64,000 nucleotides of DNA from Larix kaempferi (GCA_027924585.1 BSBM01000361.1:37617501-37681500), one strand, 5' to 3'; shown: positions 36,080-47,110, counted from the stretch's first letter. Program-made: numbers and translations. Notes: generated by a model from the letters alone, not told the origin.

Positions 36080-37277
36080 GAAAAATATCTTTCCTCATGT
36101 TTTCAAAATAGTGTGGAGATGTTCGAATAGTTTTCAAAGTACGAAATGCAATTGGAGACTTTACAATGTTCTCAAGATTGTTTTGTGACTTGACATCTTT
36201 TGCTTTTAGTTTTTTCCCTTTCAATTCACCTATGCGAATAGATATCCATCTAGCATTAGAAATTTGCTGTATCAATACTTTGACTGTCTTAAAGAACAAG
36301 TTTGTAGGATGAGTCTCAAAGGCCATACTTTTATGTTGTAGCTCCCATTGGAATATTTGTTGATGTCGATATCGCTTGTAGATGTCATCTGCTCGACTGC
36401 ATCCATAAAAAAGTGTTGGGAAATTAAGCTCCTCAGAAAATTTGTCCTGGAAAATGCCTAGAGGCTTATGATTTTCAGCAGGCGCAATTTCCAAAAGCTT
36501 GTTAGACAAATCGTCAATAAGATGTGTTTCCGCATAACCATGGACCAATGTTTCAGTTGTTGCATCAAACTCTGTGTCGGCAATGTTCTTGTTGCTTTTA
36601 TCCGAGCTTGTGGAGTTGTTTTCGTCGTCAATGGAATTGTCAAATGGAAAGTCAATCGCCTCCTTCGTTGCTAGCTCTGTGAACTTTGCCTCCCAGTCAG
36701 GAACGATACAAATTTTTTCTAATTTGTAAAGATCCGTAGTACAAAGACTTTTCAATGCTACCATGACAATATTAGGACGCACATTTCCAGAGATGTAAGC
36801 GTTTTTGTATTCCAATCTTCGTTTCAACATAATTCCAATAGTCATGTCATCGTCAAGGTTTCTTGGCAAAACCTTTTGTATCTTGTCCAAAGACGAGGGG
36901 ACGTTTATAATTGCACCAGTCAAGCCTAATTGACCTCGTTTGTAACCAAGTTGACGTATTTGGGAAAATGCAATTCTTGGAGAAACAAGGCGTTCTTCCA
37001 ATGGTGTTAACATATCTACGGATGGCAATGAAGAGTTACGTCGAATATTAAATGGAACTGCAAATACAGGAATCTCTCTATTGGACACATTTTTTTTGCA
37101 AAATCTGCAAATGTATAGGTCAAGTGCGAAAGAAGCTGGCATATTCATCCAAGGCAATGAGTTTAATGAAATTAGCATTTTCTCGTTGATACAACATATG
37201 TCTTTTCTAAAATGCAAGCGTTCGCATATGCAACAAGCATTCGTAGGTGTATCTTCAATTGCCTTTAAATATTGAAT
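36080..37277 (-). pseudogene. Cys-rich DUF6570-like region and start of Rep
   Basis: The frame begins with a putative zinc-binding array (CCICERLHF...CC...ICRFCKKNV). It continues with REIPVFAVPFNI, LTPLEERLVSPRIAFSQIRQLG and RGQLGLTGAIINVP, the pattern I associate with DUF6570, which precedes Rep in animal Helentron-like proteins. An acidic, Ser/Asn-rich spacer follows, then FPTLFYG and YRHQQIF, the entry to the Helitron-like N domain, ending SPHYFENMRKDIFQ. A one-base loss near 36075-36085 then shifts the frame; the missing continuation PGPPTFFVSF starts in the next frame. Function of the DUF is unknown. Confidence 0.75.
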
Positions 37278-37930
37278 TGTGGCTTCTTCTGCTTTTTGTT
37301 TTTCTTTTTGTTTTTTGAAAGCTTCCATCGCTGCAAAACGCATATCACTTTTTGTTGAGCGAAGGTTCTTGAATGGTTGCTTTGCATTATGCCCAAGTAC
37401 ATCGATATTTCCATCGCACCAGTCTACATTGATATCAGGCATGGCTATTTTTATGTCCCATGTCTTTGTATCCGCTATCATTTGTTTTTTCATTTGACAA
37501 TGTTTTTGTAAATTCTCATTATTTTTTTTTTGTTCTTGTGTTTGTACATCTATTGGATATGTTCTATTTGCATTATGACTGGGAGGAATTTTTGATTGGT
37601 TGATATTGGCTTGTTCTAGTCCTTGTTTTTGTTTTTGTTTTTTGGAAGCTTCCATTGTTGCAAAACGCATATGAATTTTTGCTGAGCGAAGGTTCTTGAA
37701 TACTCGGTTTGCATTTTGCCCAAGCATGTCGATATTTTCATCGACCCAGTCTACATTGATACTAGACATAATTTTTTTTATGTCCAATGTCTTTGTATTC
37801 TGTATCATTTTTTTTTCATTTGACAATGTTTTTGTAAATTGTCATATGTTTTTCTTTTTTGTTGTGTTTGTGTATCTGTTGAATATGTCCTATTGATGTT
37901 ATGAGCAGAAGGAATTTTTGATTGGTTGAT
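37278..37930 (-). repeat. 109-codon in-frame tandem duplication in the polyprotein
   Basis: Copy 1 (37930-37605) and copy 2 (37604-37278) each start INQSKIP and share HN.NRTY, NLQKHCQMKK, INVDW, NID.LG.NA, FKNLRS, MRFA.MEA and KKQK motifs. Copy 2 is 327 bases, exactly 109 codons. Copy 1 is 326, because its A run (37808-37816) is one short of the length needed to keep frame. The segment is basic and helical, with no known domain, and links the OTU part to the Cys-rich region. The two copies differ at many residues, so the duplication is older than the frameshift. Confidence 0.85.
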
Positions 37931-38500
37931 CTTGTTGTTATTATTTGCATCAATGTACAAGTCATTTGACATTGTTGTTTTCATGTTGAAAGAACCTATG
38001 TCAAAGTTTTTTTTAACTAGTGGATGGAAATGCAAATGACCTTTGCCTGTTTCATGTTGCAACAGGAAAATGTCTTTTGTAGATTTTTTTGTTGATTGAT
38101 ATTGATCTTGAACATTGCAAAAAGATGTGTCCCAGATGAAAATATTTATTTTCAACATCTCACACATCCATTGAATTGCAAATTTAGAACCTTGTATATG
38201 TCCAATGCTAAAAGGCTCAGCCAAATTTAGGACAAATGTTTGCCAACTAGAAACAGTACAAGTTTCATTTACCATAGACAATGGCAAGTATGTAGACAGA
38301 CATTTGAATGCTCTATTGTCATTGGATTGTATGCAATTGAAAAAGGTTTGGGCTATTGTCTTTCGAAGACTGCTCATGTCAAAGATGTTAGACAACTTTG
38401 AAACTGATTCAAACAAAGAGTCAGAACAATGACCTTGAATGGTTGAGAACATGTCAAAATCTTATTGTATAAGTATTTCTCTAAAAGATTGAATCTCTGT
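37931..38500 (-). pseudogene. Second OTU-like domain, nucleophile replaced
   Basis: After 12 codons and a TAA (38464-38462) the same frame continues with GHCSDSLFESVSKL, which aligns with GDCLFDSF of the first OTU but puts Ser at the Cys position. A matching WMCEMLKINIFIWD strand pair and a GHLHFHPLV motif with the His retained follow. The domain thus looks like a degenerate OTU, possibly a pseudoenzyme arising from domain duplication. The neighbouring Cys two residues before the Ser-Asp could conceivably substitute, but its spacing is off. The domain passes directly into the 109-codon repeats. Confidence 0.6.
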
Positions 38501-39133
38501 CTAGGTCTCTGGACAAGATTTGTTGAATATGTCAATTGATAATTCCTGAATTGTAATATTTTCAATGACACACGATTTGCAACTTAACAATGGTTCGAAG
38601 TGACCAGCAGAAGGAATATGATCATGAAACAAAATGTTGTAGCAGTAGCCAGGAAGAGTAGAATTGAAGTAGAGATATCTTCTTTTTGTTGAGAAAGACC
38701 AAACAGCGACAGGTGCATTCAACCAATTCGCAAACCATTTTATGCAAAATATATCACCCCATAATCCATATGCATTGTTACTATCTGAAGCGTAAGCTGA
38801 TTGAGACATCCGTCGTAGATAAAGATTCTTGTCTTTTAAACCATGTAACTGGAACAAATAATCAGGTGAAAGTTCCAAGTTTGATGAAGATATTGCAACA
38901 GGATCTCCTTGAGCTAGTTGATGTGAGAAATGATTAACAATTGCTTCTCTTATCTCTATTGATGTGTATCGAAAATGCAAAAGAACAGCAAATGAATCGA
39001 ACAAGCAATCTCCATTTTGAAAATGGAAAGCTTCCAACCGTAGCAAATGATTTTTTGACAATGCAATATCAATCGCATCATCAACTTTGTCTTTTGTTGA
39101 CAAGTCTTCTGAAGCACCAAGTTGCAAGTGCAT
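38501..39133 (-). pseudogene. OTU-family cysteine protease domain
   Basis: The first 210 codons form an OTU (ovarian tumour) fold. The nucleophile motif is QNGDCLFDSFA, with Cys about 43 residues from the ATG. A helix follows (IREAIVNHFS), then the typical WGDIFCIKWFANWLNAPVAVW strand-helix pair (AYGLWG precedes it), and the general-base motif SAGHFEPLL with His about 178 residues in. All catalytic positions look intact. OTU enzymes cleave ubiquitin or polyproteins; in Helentrons the role is unknown, and polyprotein maturation or evasion of host ubiquitin control are guesses. A TAG ends the frame at 38501, and the downstream frame continues in phase. Confidence 0.8.
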
Positions 39134-41239
39134 CGATCTTAACAAATTGACTAATCAACTAGATTTAGTTGCTGGAACTGCAAGTAAGAACATGCAATAG
39201 AAGCAAAAAACAAATCAATTAAAGTCTTTGAAATCGAAAATGAAAAATGTAGCATTTTATAAGAATAGCAATTTAAGAGAAGACCTGAGCCAGTGCATAG
39301 CAATAGAAAGTGGCAATTGACATTGGAGTCTATTACAATAAACGGAAGGGTTCAAGAACCAGGGTTTTAGAAATGGTTGGAACTAACAATAGCAATTTTT
39401 CTACAATGATTTAAAGTGTAATAATAATGGACTATGGAAAAAATATTTACTATCTTCAATTTCGCTATAATTTTATACAAAACAATTGTTGAGACACAAA
39501 CTCCATTTGCATACTGTTTATCAATAGCATGATGCATTTAGATCTAAGTCTATATTGATAGATGTAGTGGATTGGTACACTAATTATAATTCCATGTATG
39601 GCTATTGTCCCTAATATATGGCTATTGTTCAAGAAATGTGATGCGTTAATAACGCAATAGCATAAAAGCTTGCCATTAGTTTGAAGATGAATATGTAATA
39701 TCAAATTTGGTTATCATGGTTGCAATCTATCTATGACAATGCAAAAGTGATTGAAAATGGAATGGATATACAATACATTGACAATGGTTCTATATTTGTA
39801 ATGGATCAAGATCTGGAGATGGGTTTGGAATAGGGCTAGATCTGAATTTGGGTGTGCATTTGTAGATAGGTAAATGTAATTTGCATTTGTTTAGTTGGAA
39901 AAACAGATGGACCGCAGATATGGTTGGCTTCCTAATGGTTCAGGTAGTTCATTCAAGTACCAATGTTGTCTAACGGCATGCATGCTGGGGAAGTACCCTT
40001 CACTTCATGACCCAGGTAAACCTGATAATTGCTTTGCCATGAACGACAGCTATTGGCTCACCTCATGGAATAGCATTAGTCAATCAGGCAGCGGTCGTTG
40101 CCCATTTCACTGGTAAGTTGTCTCAATGAGCTAGCTATTGCAGGGTTCCTATGATACTCCTCACAATGAGTTTTAGGGCTATTCCCGGGTACTTTCCACA
40201 GGTAAGCAACCAGGGATTATTCCCGATCTCGAACATGCAATTGAAATGAAAATACAAATCCATGAAGAAACGGAAGAAATTTGAGCTGATTTAGCACTAG
40301 AAAGTTCTATCATGCCAGATATAAGAAATCTGTAACAATTAACTAAGTAAAAGGCAGAATAATAGAACACTTAGAATTTAATTAAAGCATTTGTCTAAAC
40401 TCGGGAAAAAATCAATGTTTATGGAATGTTTTATAATTAAACGCACAATTTAAATCATATTTTTACATAGGGTCAATTTCAAGTTTCTTCTTGTTATTTT
40501 TTCTCATGCCATTGAAATTCAATTGATCATAGACAGAATTGGTATTAGAAGATTCTAGCCGTTTAATCCACATTAACTCACCACCACCACTAGGTCAGTA
40601 GTTGCAAGTTATGTGCTATATATTATGGGGACATGACTAATAAGTCTGTATCAAAACATATTTTTACATACCATATGTAGTACCTAATATATATAAGCTC
40701 TATGAATATAGGATAGATAAATTCTATAGCTACGTTAACATGTATTTGTTCAATATTGAGTATGCATTTTATATGACAACAAGCATAGTAAGCAGCAACT
40801 AGGTTGATTCATGTACATAGAAAGAGAAGAAAACAAAAATAAAAATCATGAAAAAAATGCATGAAGTCATGGGTGGAAAACCTAAATCCATAGGCATGTT
40901 TTTTTTCATTCTCAAGGTGGTTTTCCTTTGTTTCATTCGAGGTGTTTAATGCGAGCTATGGACTAAGGTGTCCTTCATATGCGCAGCTTTCGTTGTTGTG
41001 GTTCTAGCAGCTATGGGATTTTTGTGGATCGTGCTTTTGCTTTTGTACGTGCCAATGTGGAGAGAGGTTGGCTATGGCAATACTATGTTTTCACAGTTCA
41101 CTTGCCATTCCCGTTGTTCAGATGTCAATTTCGATGGCAATGGCAGAGTTCGTTTGGCCCAATTTCAAGGTGGTTTTTTTTGTGGTTAGTTCATGGTGTT
41201 CAATGTAAGGTATGCATTGGCTTACTCTTCATATGCGTA
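39134..41239. other. Helentron 5' interior, no gene recognised
   Basis: The region upstream of the polyprotein should include its promoter, but no TATA box could be placed with confidence. A plus-strand frame at 39895-40116 (73 residues, Ser/Cys/Trp-containing) ends at 'ctggtaagttg', an excellent plant 5' splice site, so it could be a captured exon; no family is recognised. Two related sequences around 40912-40985 and 41160-41245 form a short direct duplication. Confidence 0.35.
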
Positions 41240-43440
41240 GGTTTCATGCGATTGCAAATGATAGCCAAAGCAAGTGCAATGTCAATGACATTTCCACCTA
41301 GTGGCTCTTCCAAGTGCACCCCCTCCCATGAAGGCAGAATATGAAGCTGTAACAAGAGTTGCTTGTAAAGTCAAATAATTGACAATGTGCTTTACCAATG
41401 TTAGAGTTGAATAGATGGGACTCACAATCATATTTTGCCACAACTAGAAAGTACTAAAGATAGTAGGGGATGATTTGTTGAACAAGCATGGAACCTAAGC
41501 AAGAACCAGCCTGATCCATGTATGGACAAAGTGAACAAAACAAAACTAAAAACAGTGAAAAAAATGCGTCAAGTCATAGCTTAGCGACATTTGAAGAAAA
41601 CAGAGTAAGAAATATACATATATATATTGATGGATCAAAGTCGATTAAATTATTGAAAGCAAAATTGATTAATAAAACTTGTAGCTATTACAGATCATAA
41701 GTCAAGGCAAATACTAAATGTTAATAGCAAATTGATTAATAAAACTCCCAGCAATTGCAAATCATAGTCAGAGCAAGTACAATGTCGATGACATTGTCAC
41801 CCAGTGGTTCTTGGAAGTGTATTCTGTTTCATGAAACCAGAATATGAAGCTGTAACAGTAGTTGCTTCTAAATTCAAATGATTGACAATGTGATTTACCA
41901 ATGTTGGAGTTGAATAAATGGCAGTCACAACCATATTTTGTCACAACTAGAAAGCACCAAGGATAGTAAAGGATAATTTCTTGTAGAATTATGGAACCCA
42001 AGCATCAACTAGCTTGATCCATGTATCCACAAAATGAAGAAAAGAAAAATAAAAATGATGAAAAAACATGTGTGAAGGCATAGATCAGCTGCATTTGAAG
42101 AAAATAGAATAAAAAATATACATACATATATTGCTGGTTCTGCCTCAATTAAATTATTGAAACGAAATAAGTATCTAAAATAGAAATAAGAAGTAAAATT
42201 TCTTATTTTTTATTCATGAATTCGGTCTGCTGCAAAGAGTTGAGGCCATGGCTAATTTTGTTGCAGACTTTTTTCTTTTAAAATAGGTGGCTTATACTCC
42301 TTGAAGAAGTCAGAGTTTTCATGGTTCTTTTGTCTTTTGCATGTTTAAAATTGCCCTAAGCAAGGCAGACTGTCTTCTTGGGCTTCAACAGCCCTATTAA
42401 GCGCAGCCATAGCTTATGACAACTTTGACCAATTCTATTGAACAGACCCTATAGCTACAGCAGTCCACAGCAGGTGCTGTTTTCTGCAGAGGATTTTTTA
42501 TACAGACTCTGTCCCAGAATTTGCAGACATCCACAGGTTACAACAAACCTGGAGAAGGCATGTACAAGTTACTATAGCTCACCAAAAGATCACGACACTG
42601 CCACCTATCTATATACTAGTGAACAGTGAGATCACATGCTTGTACATGTTGACTAGTGGCAGTTTGCACTAGCAGCTAAGTCTGAGAGAAGCAACAATTA
42701 CAAATAGTCTAGGTATACATAGATTAGACAAATGAATAAATTGCCCACTCTAAACTCTGAATTCTGTATGAGTCTAGATGAAATGATTTCAATTTTCATC
42801 AGTAGTGTATCATATTCATTTGATCCTGATAAATATTTGATAGTTAGCCAATCTTCAAAGACCAATCTATTTACTTCTACCAATGTAAATGACAAGCATA
42901 TGAGATCTGTGGATTGTGCTATGCTTATTTATGTGTAATCAACGATAATAAATCGCCATTTATTTATATGCTCTAAATTTCTGGGGACATGCTTCTGTCA
43001 TGTCCCATCCTCTGCCACCAAATTTTAAAATTGTAACACTTAACATCTCCTAGACTTTGATGATGGAAGCTGGTAACGGCCTAGCGACGTTCCATATCAC
43101 TTGCAATGTACAGTTAGCAATGCAGGAAGACTCCCAAGAAGGGAGGATTCGCAAGAAGTGCCTTGTTGCAATTGACCATTTTGCAAATGGATCCCAATTC
43201 AATGGCAACAGTCAAGGATTCTTGCACGTTCTTGATACAATAAGCTCTGCAACAGACTTTTCAAGTAGTTATCGACATTTATTACAGTTATTCATAAACA
43301 ATTTCTTAATACACAAGGTCAAACTCTTGCATATTCTACAGGTTTTTGAAGCTAGCACAACAGCTATAACTTTTGCATATGGAACAACTACAAATGTTGA
43401 AACATTTAAATATAGTCTAAAGGCCAGCAAAGAAGCATGA
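41240..43440 (+). repeat. Repeat block R, copy 1
   Basis: The part from about 41490 to 43350 is colinear with 45330-47110 (offset about 3.84-3.85 kb). The first 750 bases contain an internal tandem duplication of about 505 bp (about 41250 and 41755, 'caatgtc.atgaca.t.tcacc.agtgg'). The stretch 42485-43130 is also present inverted at 27425-28153. Open frames such as 43057-43440 are not conserved between copies as frames, so they are not genes. Confidence 0.75.
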
Positions 43441-44935
43441 TGTTGTGAGCACTGAAACAATTGCCCACTATAAAGTCTGAATTCTATATGAGAATAGATG
43501 ACATGATTTCAATTTTCATCAGCAATGCACCATATTCATTTCATGGTGCTAGATTTTTTTTCCTGGGAAAAATTCGTAATTTTATTTCAAAAAGATGATT
43601 AAAATTACATATTGCAGATGTAGTGGAATCAACAAGGATCCCTACATTTTCACATATTTGTGTCCCATATAAGCAAAAAAGTAAAACTTCGCCACAATAA
43701 GATGAAAATCTTGAACAGCAAGAAAGACTTGTACAGCAAGAAACAACAAGAAGAGCTTGTGCCTCTACCCCCACCGTCCACCAAGAACCCTTGACAATTA
43801 GCAAGATGTTTTCAGCTCCCATCAGAACCGAAACCCTCAACAGAAGAAATAGTGGATCCAAGTCTGTGGACAAGCAGCAGAGTCTATAGATCTCCCAAAC
43901 CGGCGAACACAGCCAGCATCTTCTGTTGAAGAAAAACGGCCAGACAGAACCAGATTGCCTGCGTTTGCAAGCAAGAGTCGATTGGTGCAAAAATCAAGAA
44001 ATCTTTCGGCTCGGCCTCCGCTCGGCTCTGTCCCCTCTCGGCTCTGCCCCGCACAGCTCCGCTCTCCTCTTCCTGGCTCGGCTCCATTGTGTGCAGCGTT
44101 CGAGGCCCAGCAGGAGCCAGGTTGAAGCCCGACGTCTGCATCAATGGCTACCACTCGCGATGGATTCCTGACAAGGTCAAGCCGCCTCCCTTGCCCGATG
44201 TAAACGATTCTCGCCGGCTAACTGGGGACAATGCAGCATGCTCCGAGCCGCCCATCGCCGGATCTATGGGTTGAGGTTCTTAGTTTTCACGGGAATGCCC
44301 TCAACCTGCGATTCAAGCACGGCGACGGCCTCTGCGACAACGGAAGGCCCGGGCTACAGGCGCGAAGGAATGCCCGCAGGATAGCCATCCAGTTAATAGA
44401 CATCGACCTCGCGTCCTCTTCCGATTCAGATCCAAGAGAACGCCGCCACCACAACCGCCATCGAAGGTTAGATCGAATAGTAGCCGCCGAAGAGTAGGAG
44501 CCTGTAACCCCATGACAGAAACCCCGTGAAGCCTCCACCGGGAGAAAGGACGCCGCCCTTCAAAAAACCTGCAAGAAGAAAAAAAAACACAGCTATTCAC
44601 AGAGGGGGGGCGGCTGGGTCAAACCCTGGCCGCCCAAGCTTAAAACAAGAAACGACTCTCAAAATTGCAGAGCTCTGGCCTCCAATTTTAAATATCCATT
44701 TCATGGTGCTAGATATTTGATAATCAGCCAATCTTCAAAGCTTCATCTATTCACCTTGATCAATGTTAATGACAAGGGTATGAGATCTGTGACTTGGCTT
44801 GTGTTTATTTGTATTTAATCAGCGATAATAAATTACTATCTATTTATATCTTCTAAATTTGTGGGGGCATTGGTTCTCTCATGTTCCATCTTTTCTCATG
44901 TCCCATCTTCTGTTTCCCTTTGAAAATTGGGCACA
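43441..44935 (+). repeat. Partial repeat block R, split by an insertion
   Basis: Sequence 43450-43536 and 44715-44935 together match the middle of block R (for example 46618-46900). The two halves are separated by the LINE-like insertion at 43555-44696, so the block was duplicated before that insertion occurred. Confidence 0.7.
43555..44696 (-). mobile_element. LINE-like retroinsertion, about 1.14 kb, 18-bp target duplication
   Basis: An 18-bp direct repeat, 'catttcatggtgctagat', flanks the insert (43537-43554 and 44697-44714). On the minus strand the insert ends with an AATAAA signal about 30 bases before a run of eight A, as expected for target-primed reverse transcription. Its 5' half (44000-44650) is GC-rich, unlike the host DNA. 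I see no reverse transcriptase or endonuclease domain, so it is an internally deleted or non-autonomous LINE derivative, or possibly a retrocopy of a host transcript. The overlapping GC-rich frames on both strands do not look like real proteins. Confidence 0.65.
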
Positions 44936-45260
44936 GCAGGCCCCCAAAACCCATTTCCCTACCGTCTTACTTTGTAGAAACATGGATTTGATAGCCAAAC
45001 TTAGACAGAAATCATCGCCATTGACCCAAGCATATACAACCAGGTTTTTGTTTTAGAAAATTAAACAAAGAAAATGAATCTGTACTTCCAAAAAGAATGA
45101 AAAGCACACGGTTTCCTCCCATTCTTAACAAGAGAAAAAGACAATGTTTTGTACTTCCAAACATACACAAGAAAACTAGATTCCAGTTGTTTGATCAGGA
45201 AAAGTTTTTCCCTTGCAGCCATACAAACAGAACTTAGATTTCAATAATTTAACCATCACC
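44936..45260. other. Short spacer related to the 1.22-kb repeats
   Basis: No gene is seen. The stretch around 45160-45215 (a 'gattccagtt.tttgatca' segment) resembles 47175-47215 and 48395-48430 inside the 1.22-kb tandem repeat. Confidence 0.4.
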
Positions 45261-45320
45261 CCCACCCTATATTCATCAACACAGACCTCAACTAATGCCC
45301 CTGACCGGAAAATAGATGTC
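45261..45320 (-). repeat. Internal copy of the Helentron 5' terminal sequence
   Basis: Sixty bases match 52069-52127 at the extreme 5' end, including 'cacagacctcaactaatgcc' and 'aaaatagatgtc'. The outermost ggggacat is missing here and the sequence passes into repeat block R. This is either an old element end left by nested or chimeric transposition, or a product of internal duplication. Confidence 0.75.
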
Positions 45321-45329
45321 AACTATATG

Positions 45330-47110
45330 CAAGAATCATGGAACCCAAGCACCAACTAGCTTGATCCATGTAACGACAAAGTGAACAAAACAAAACAAAA
45401 AAAAGATGAAAAAATGCGTGAAGTCATAGGTCCAGCACATTTGAAGAAAATAGAATAAGAAATATACATATATATATTGATGGATCAGGGTCGATTCAAT
45501 TATTGAAAGCAAAATTGACCAATAAAACTTCTAGCTATTGCAAATCATGAGTCAAAGCAAATACTAAATGCTAATAGCAAATTGATTAATAAAACTCCTA
45601 GCCATTGCAAATCATAGTCAGTGCAAGTGCAATGTCGATGACATTGTCACCTAATGGTTCTTGCAAGTGTATTGTCTTCCATGAAACCAGAATACGAAGA
45701 TGTAACAGAACTTGGTTGTAAATTCGAATGATTGACAATGCAATTTACCAATGTTGAATTGAATAAATGGCACTCACAATCATATTTTGTCGCAACTAGA
45801 AAGTACTAAAGATAGTAAAGGATTGTTTATTAAAGAACCATGGAACCCAAGCACTAACTGGCTTGATCCATGTATCCACAAAATGAAGAAAAGAAAAATA
45901 AAAATGATGAAAAACATGTCTCAAATCACAGGTCACTTGCATTTGAAGAAAATAGAATAAAAAAAAATATACATATATATATTCATGGATTTGCCTCGAT
46001 TAAATTATTGAAATAAAATAAATATCTAAAATCGAAATAAGAACTAAAATTTCTTATTTTTTATTCATGAATTGGGTCCCCTGCAAAAAGCCCAAGCCAT
46101 GGTATGTTCTGCTCCTAGGACAGCCCATGGCTGATTTTGTACCAGGTTTTTTCTTTTATAATAACTGATCCGTACTCCTTGAACAAGTGAGAGGTTTCAT
46201 GCTTCTTTTCTCTTTTGCATGTTTAAAATTGCCCTAAGGAAGGGAGGCTGTCTTCTTGGCCTTCTGCAGCTCTATTAAGTGCAGCCATAGCTTACAGCAA
46301 CTTTCAGAAGCCCTATTGAAGAGACCCTATAGCTACAGCATTCTGCAGCAGGTCCTCCCTTATGCACACGATTTTTTATACAGAATCTGTCCCAGAGTTT
46401 GTAGACATCCACAGGCTACAACAAATCTGGAGAAGGCATGTGCAAGTTACTATAGCCTACCAAAAGATCACGGCACTGCCAGCTATCTATACATTAGTGA
46501 ACAACGACATCACATGCTTGTACAAATTGACTAGTGACAGTTTGCAGCAACAACTAAGTTTGAAAGAAGCAACAAATACAAATAATCTAGGTATAAAGAG
46601 ATTAGACAAATGAATAAATTCCGTACTCTAAACTCTGAATTCTATATGAGTGTAGATGAAATCATTTCAATTTTCATCAATAATGTATCATATTCATTTC
46701 ATGATAATAGATATTTGATAGCCAGCCAATCTTCAAAGACCAATCTATTTACTTCTATCAATGCAAATGAGAAGGATATGAGGTCTGTGGGTTGTCGTAT
46801 GTTTATTTATGTCTAATCAACGATATTAAATCGCTATTTATTTATATCTTCTAAATTTGTGGGGACATGCATTCTGTCATGTCCTATCCTCTGGTGTCAA
46901 ATTTTAAAATTTTAACACTCAGCATTTCCTAGATTTTGAAGATGGCAGCTGACAACAGGTTAGCGATGTTCCATATCACTTGCAATCTACACATACCAAT
47001 GCAGCAAGATTCCCAAGAAGGGAAGGTTTGCAAAAAGTGCCTTATTGCAAGGGACCATTTTGCGAATGAGTCCCAATCCAATGGCAGGACCCTAGGCTTC
47101 TTCCACGTTC
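45330..47110 (+). repeat. Repeat block R, copy 2
   Basis: It is colinear with 41490-43350. Shared landmarks are 'cttgatccatgta', 'aagaaatatacatatatata', 'gattttttatacaga.tctgtcccag' and 'gttccatatcacttgcaat'. It runs directly into the 1.22-kb tandem repeats, sharing their first part. Confidence 0.75.

Larger units (their letters stand above)
32341..39133 (-). pseudogene. Helentron polyprotein: OTU-OTU-DUF6570-Rep-helicase-endonuclease
   Basis: About 2,260 codons can be followed on the minus strand in the order OTU, OTU-like, repeated linker, Cys-rich DUF6570-like, Rep (HUH and Y2), PIF1-type helicase and APE-like endonuclease. A C-terminal endonuclease marks the Helentron/Helitron2 branch; canonical plant Helitrons lack it. 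In-frame stops sit at 38503-38501, 38464-38462, 35592-35590, 34044-34042, 33066-33064 and 32523-32521. Frameshifts lie in A runs at 37808-37816, 34495-34500 and 34350-34358, and near 36075-36085. The stop at 38501 and the one at 33064 could instead be natural ends of separate proteins. A TGA in frame at 39157-39155 precedes the first ATG (39133), so translation starts there unless an upstream exon exists. The rest of the reading is colinear with the family, so decay is recent relative to the surrounding debris. Confidence 0.85.

Noticed and set aside
43057-43440. 127-codon plus-strand frame as a gene
   Set aside because: The corresponding frames in the other copies of block R (46936-47133 and 48155-48352) are short or broken, so there is no conserved coding.
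44287-44600. Overlapping GC-rich open frames on both strands near 43.8-44.7 kb as possible genes
   Set aside because: They arise because stop codons are rare in GC-rich sequence. They overlap each other, share no domain and fall inside the LINE-like insertion.
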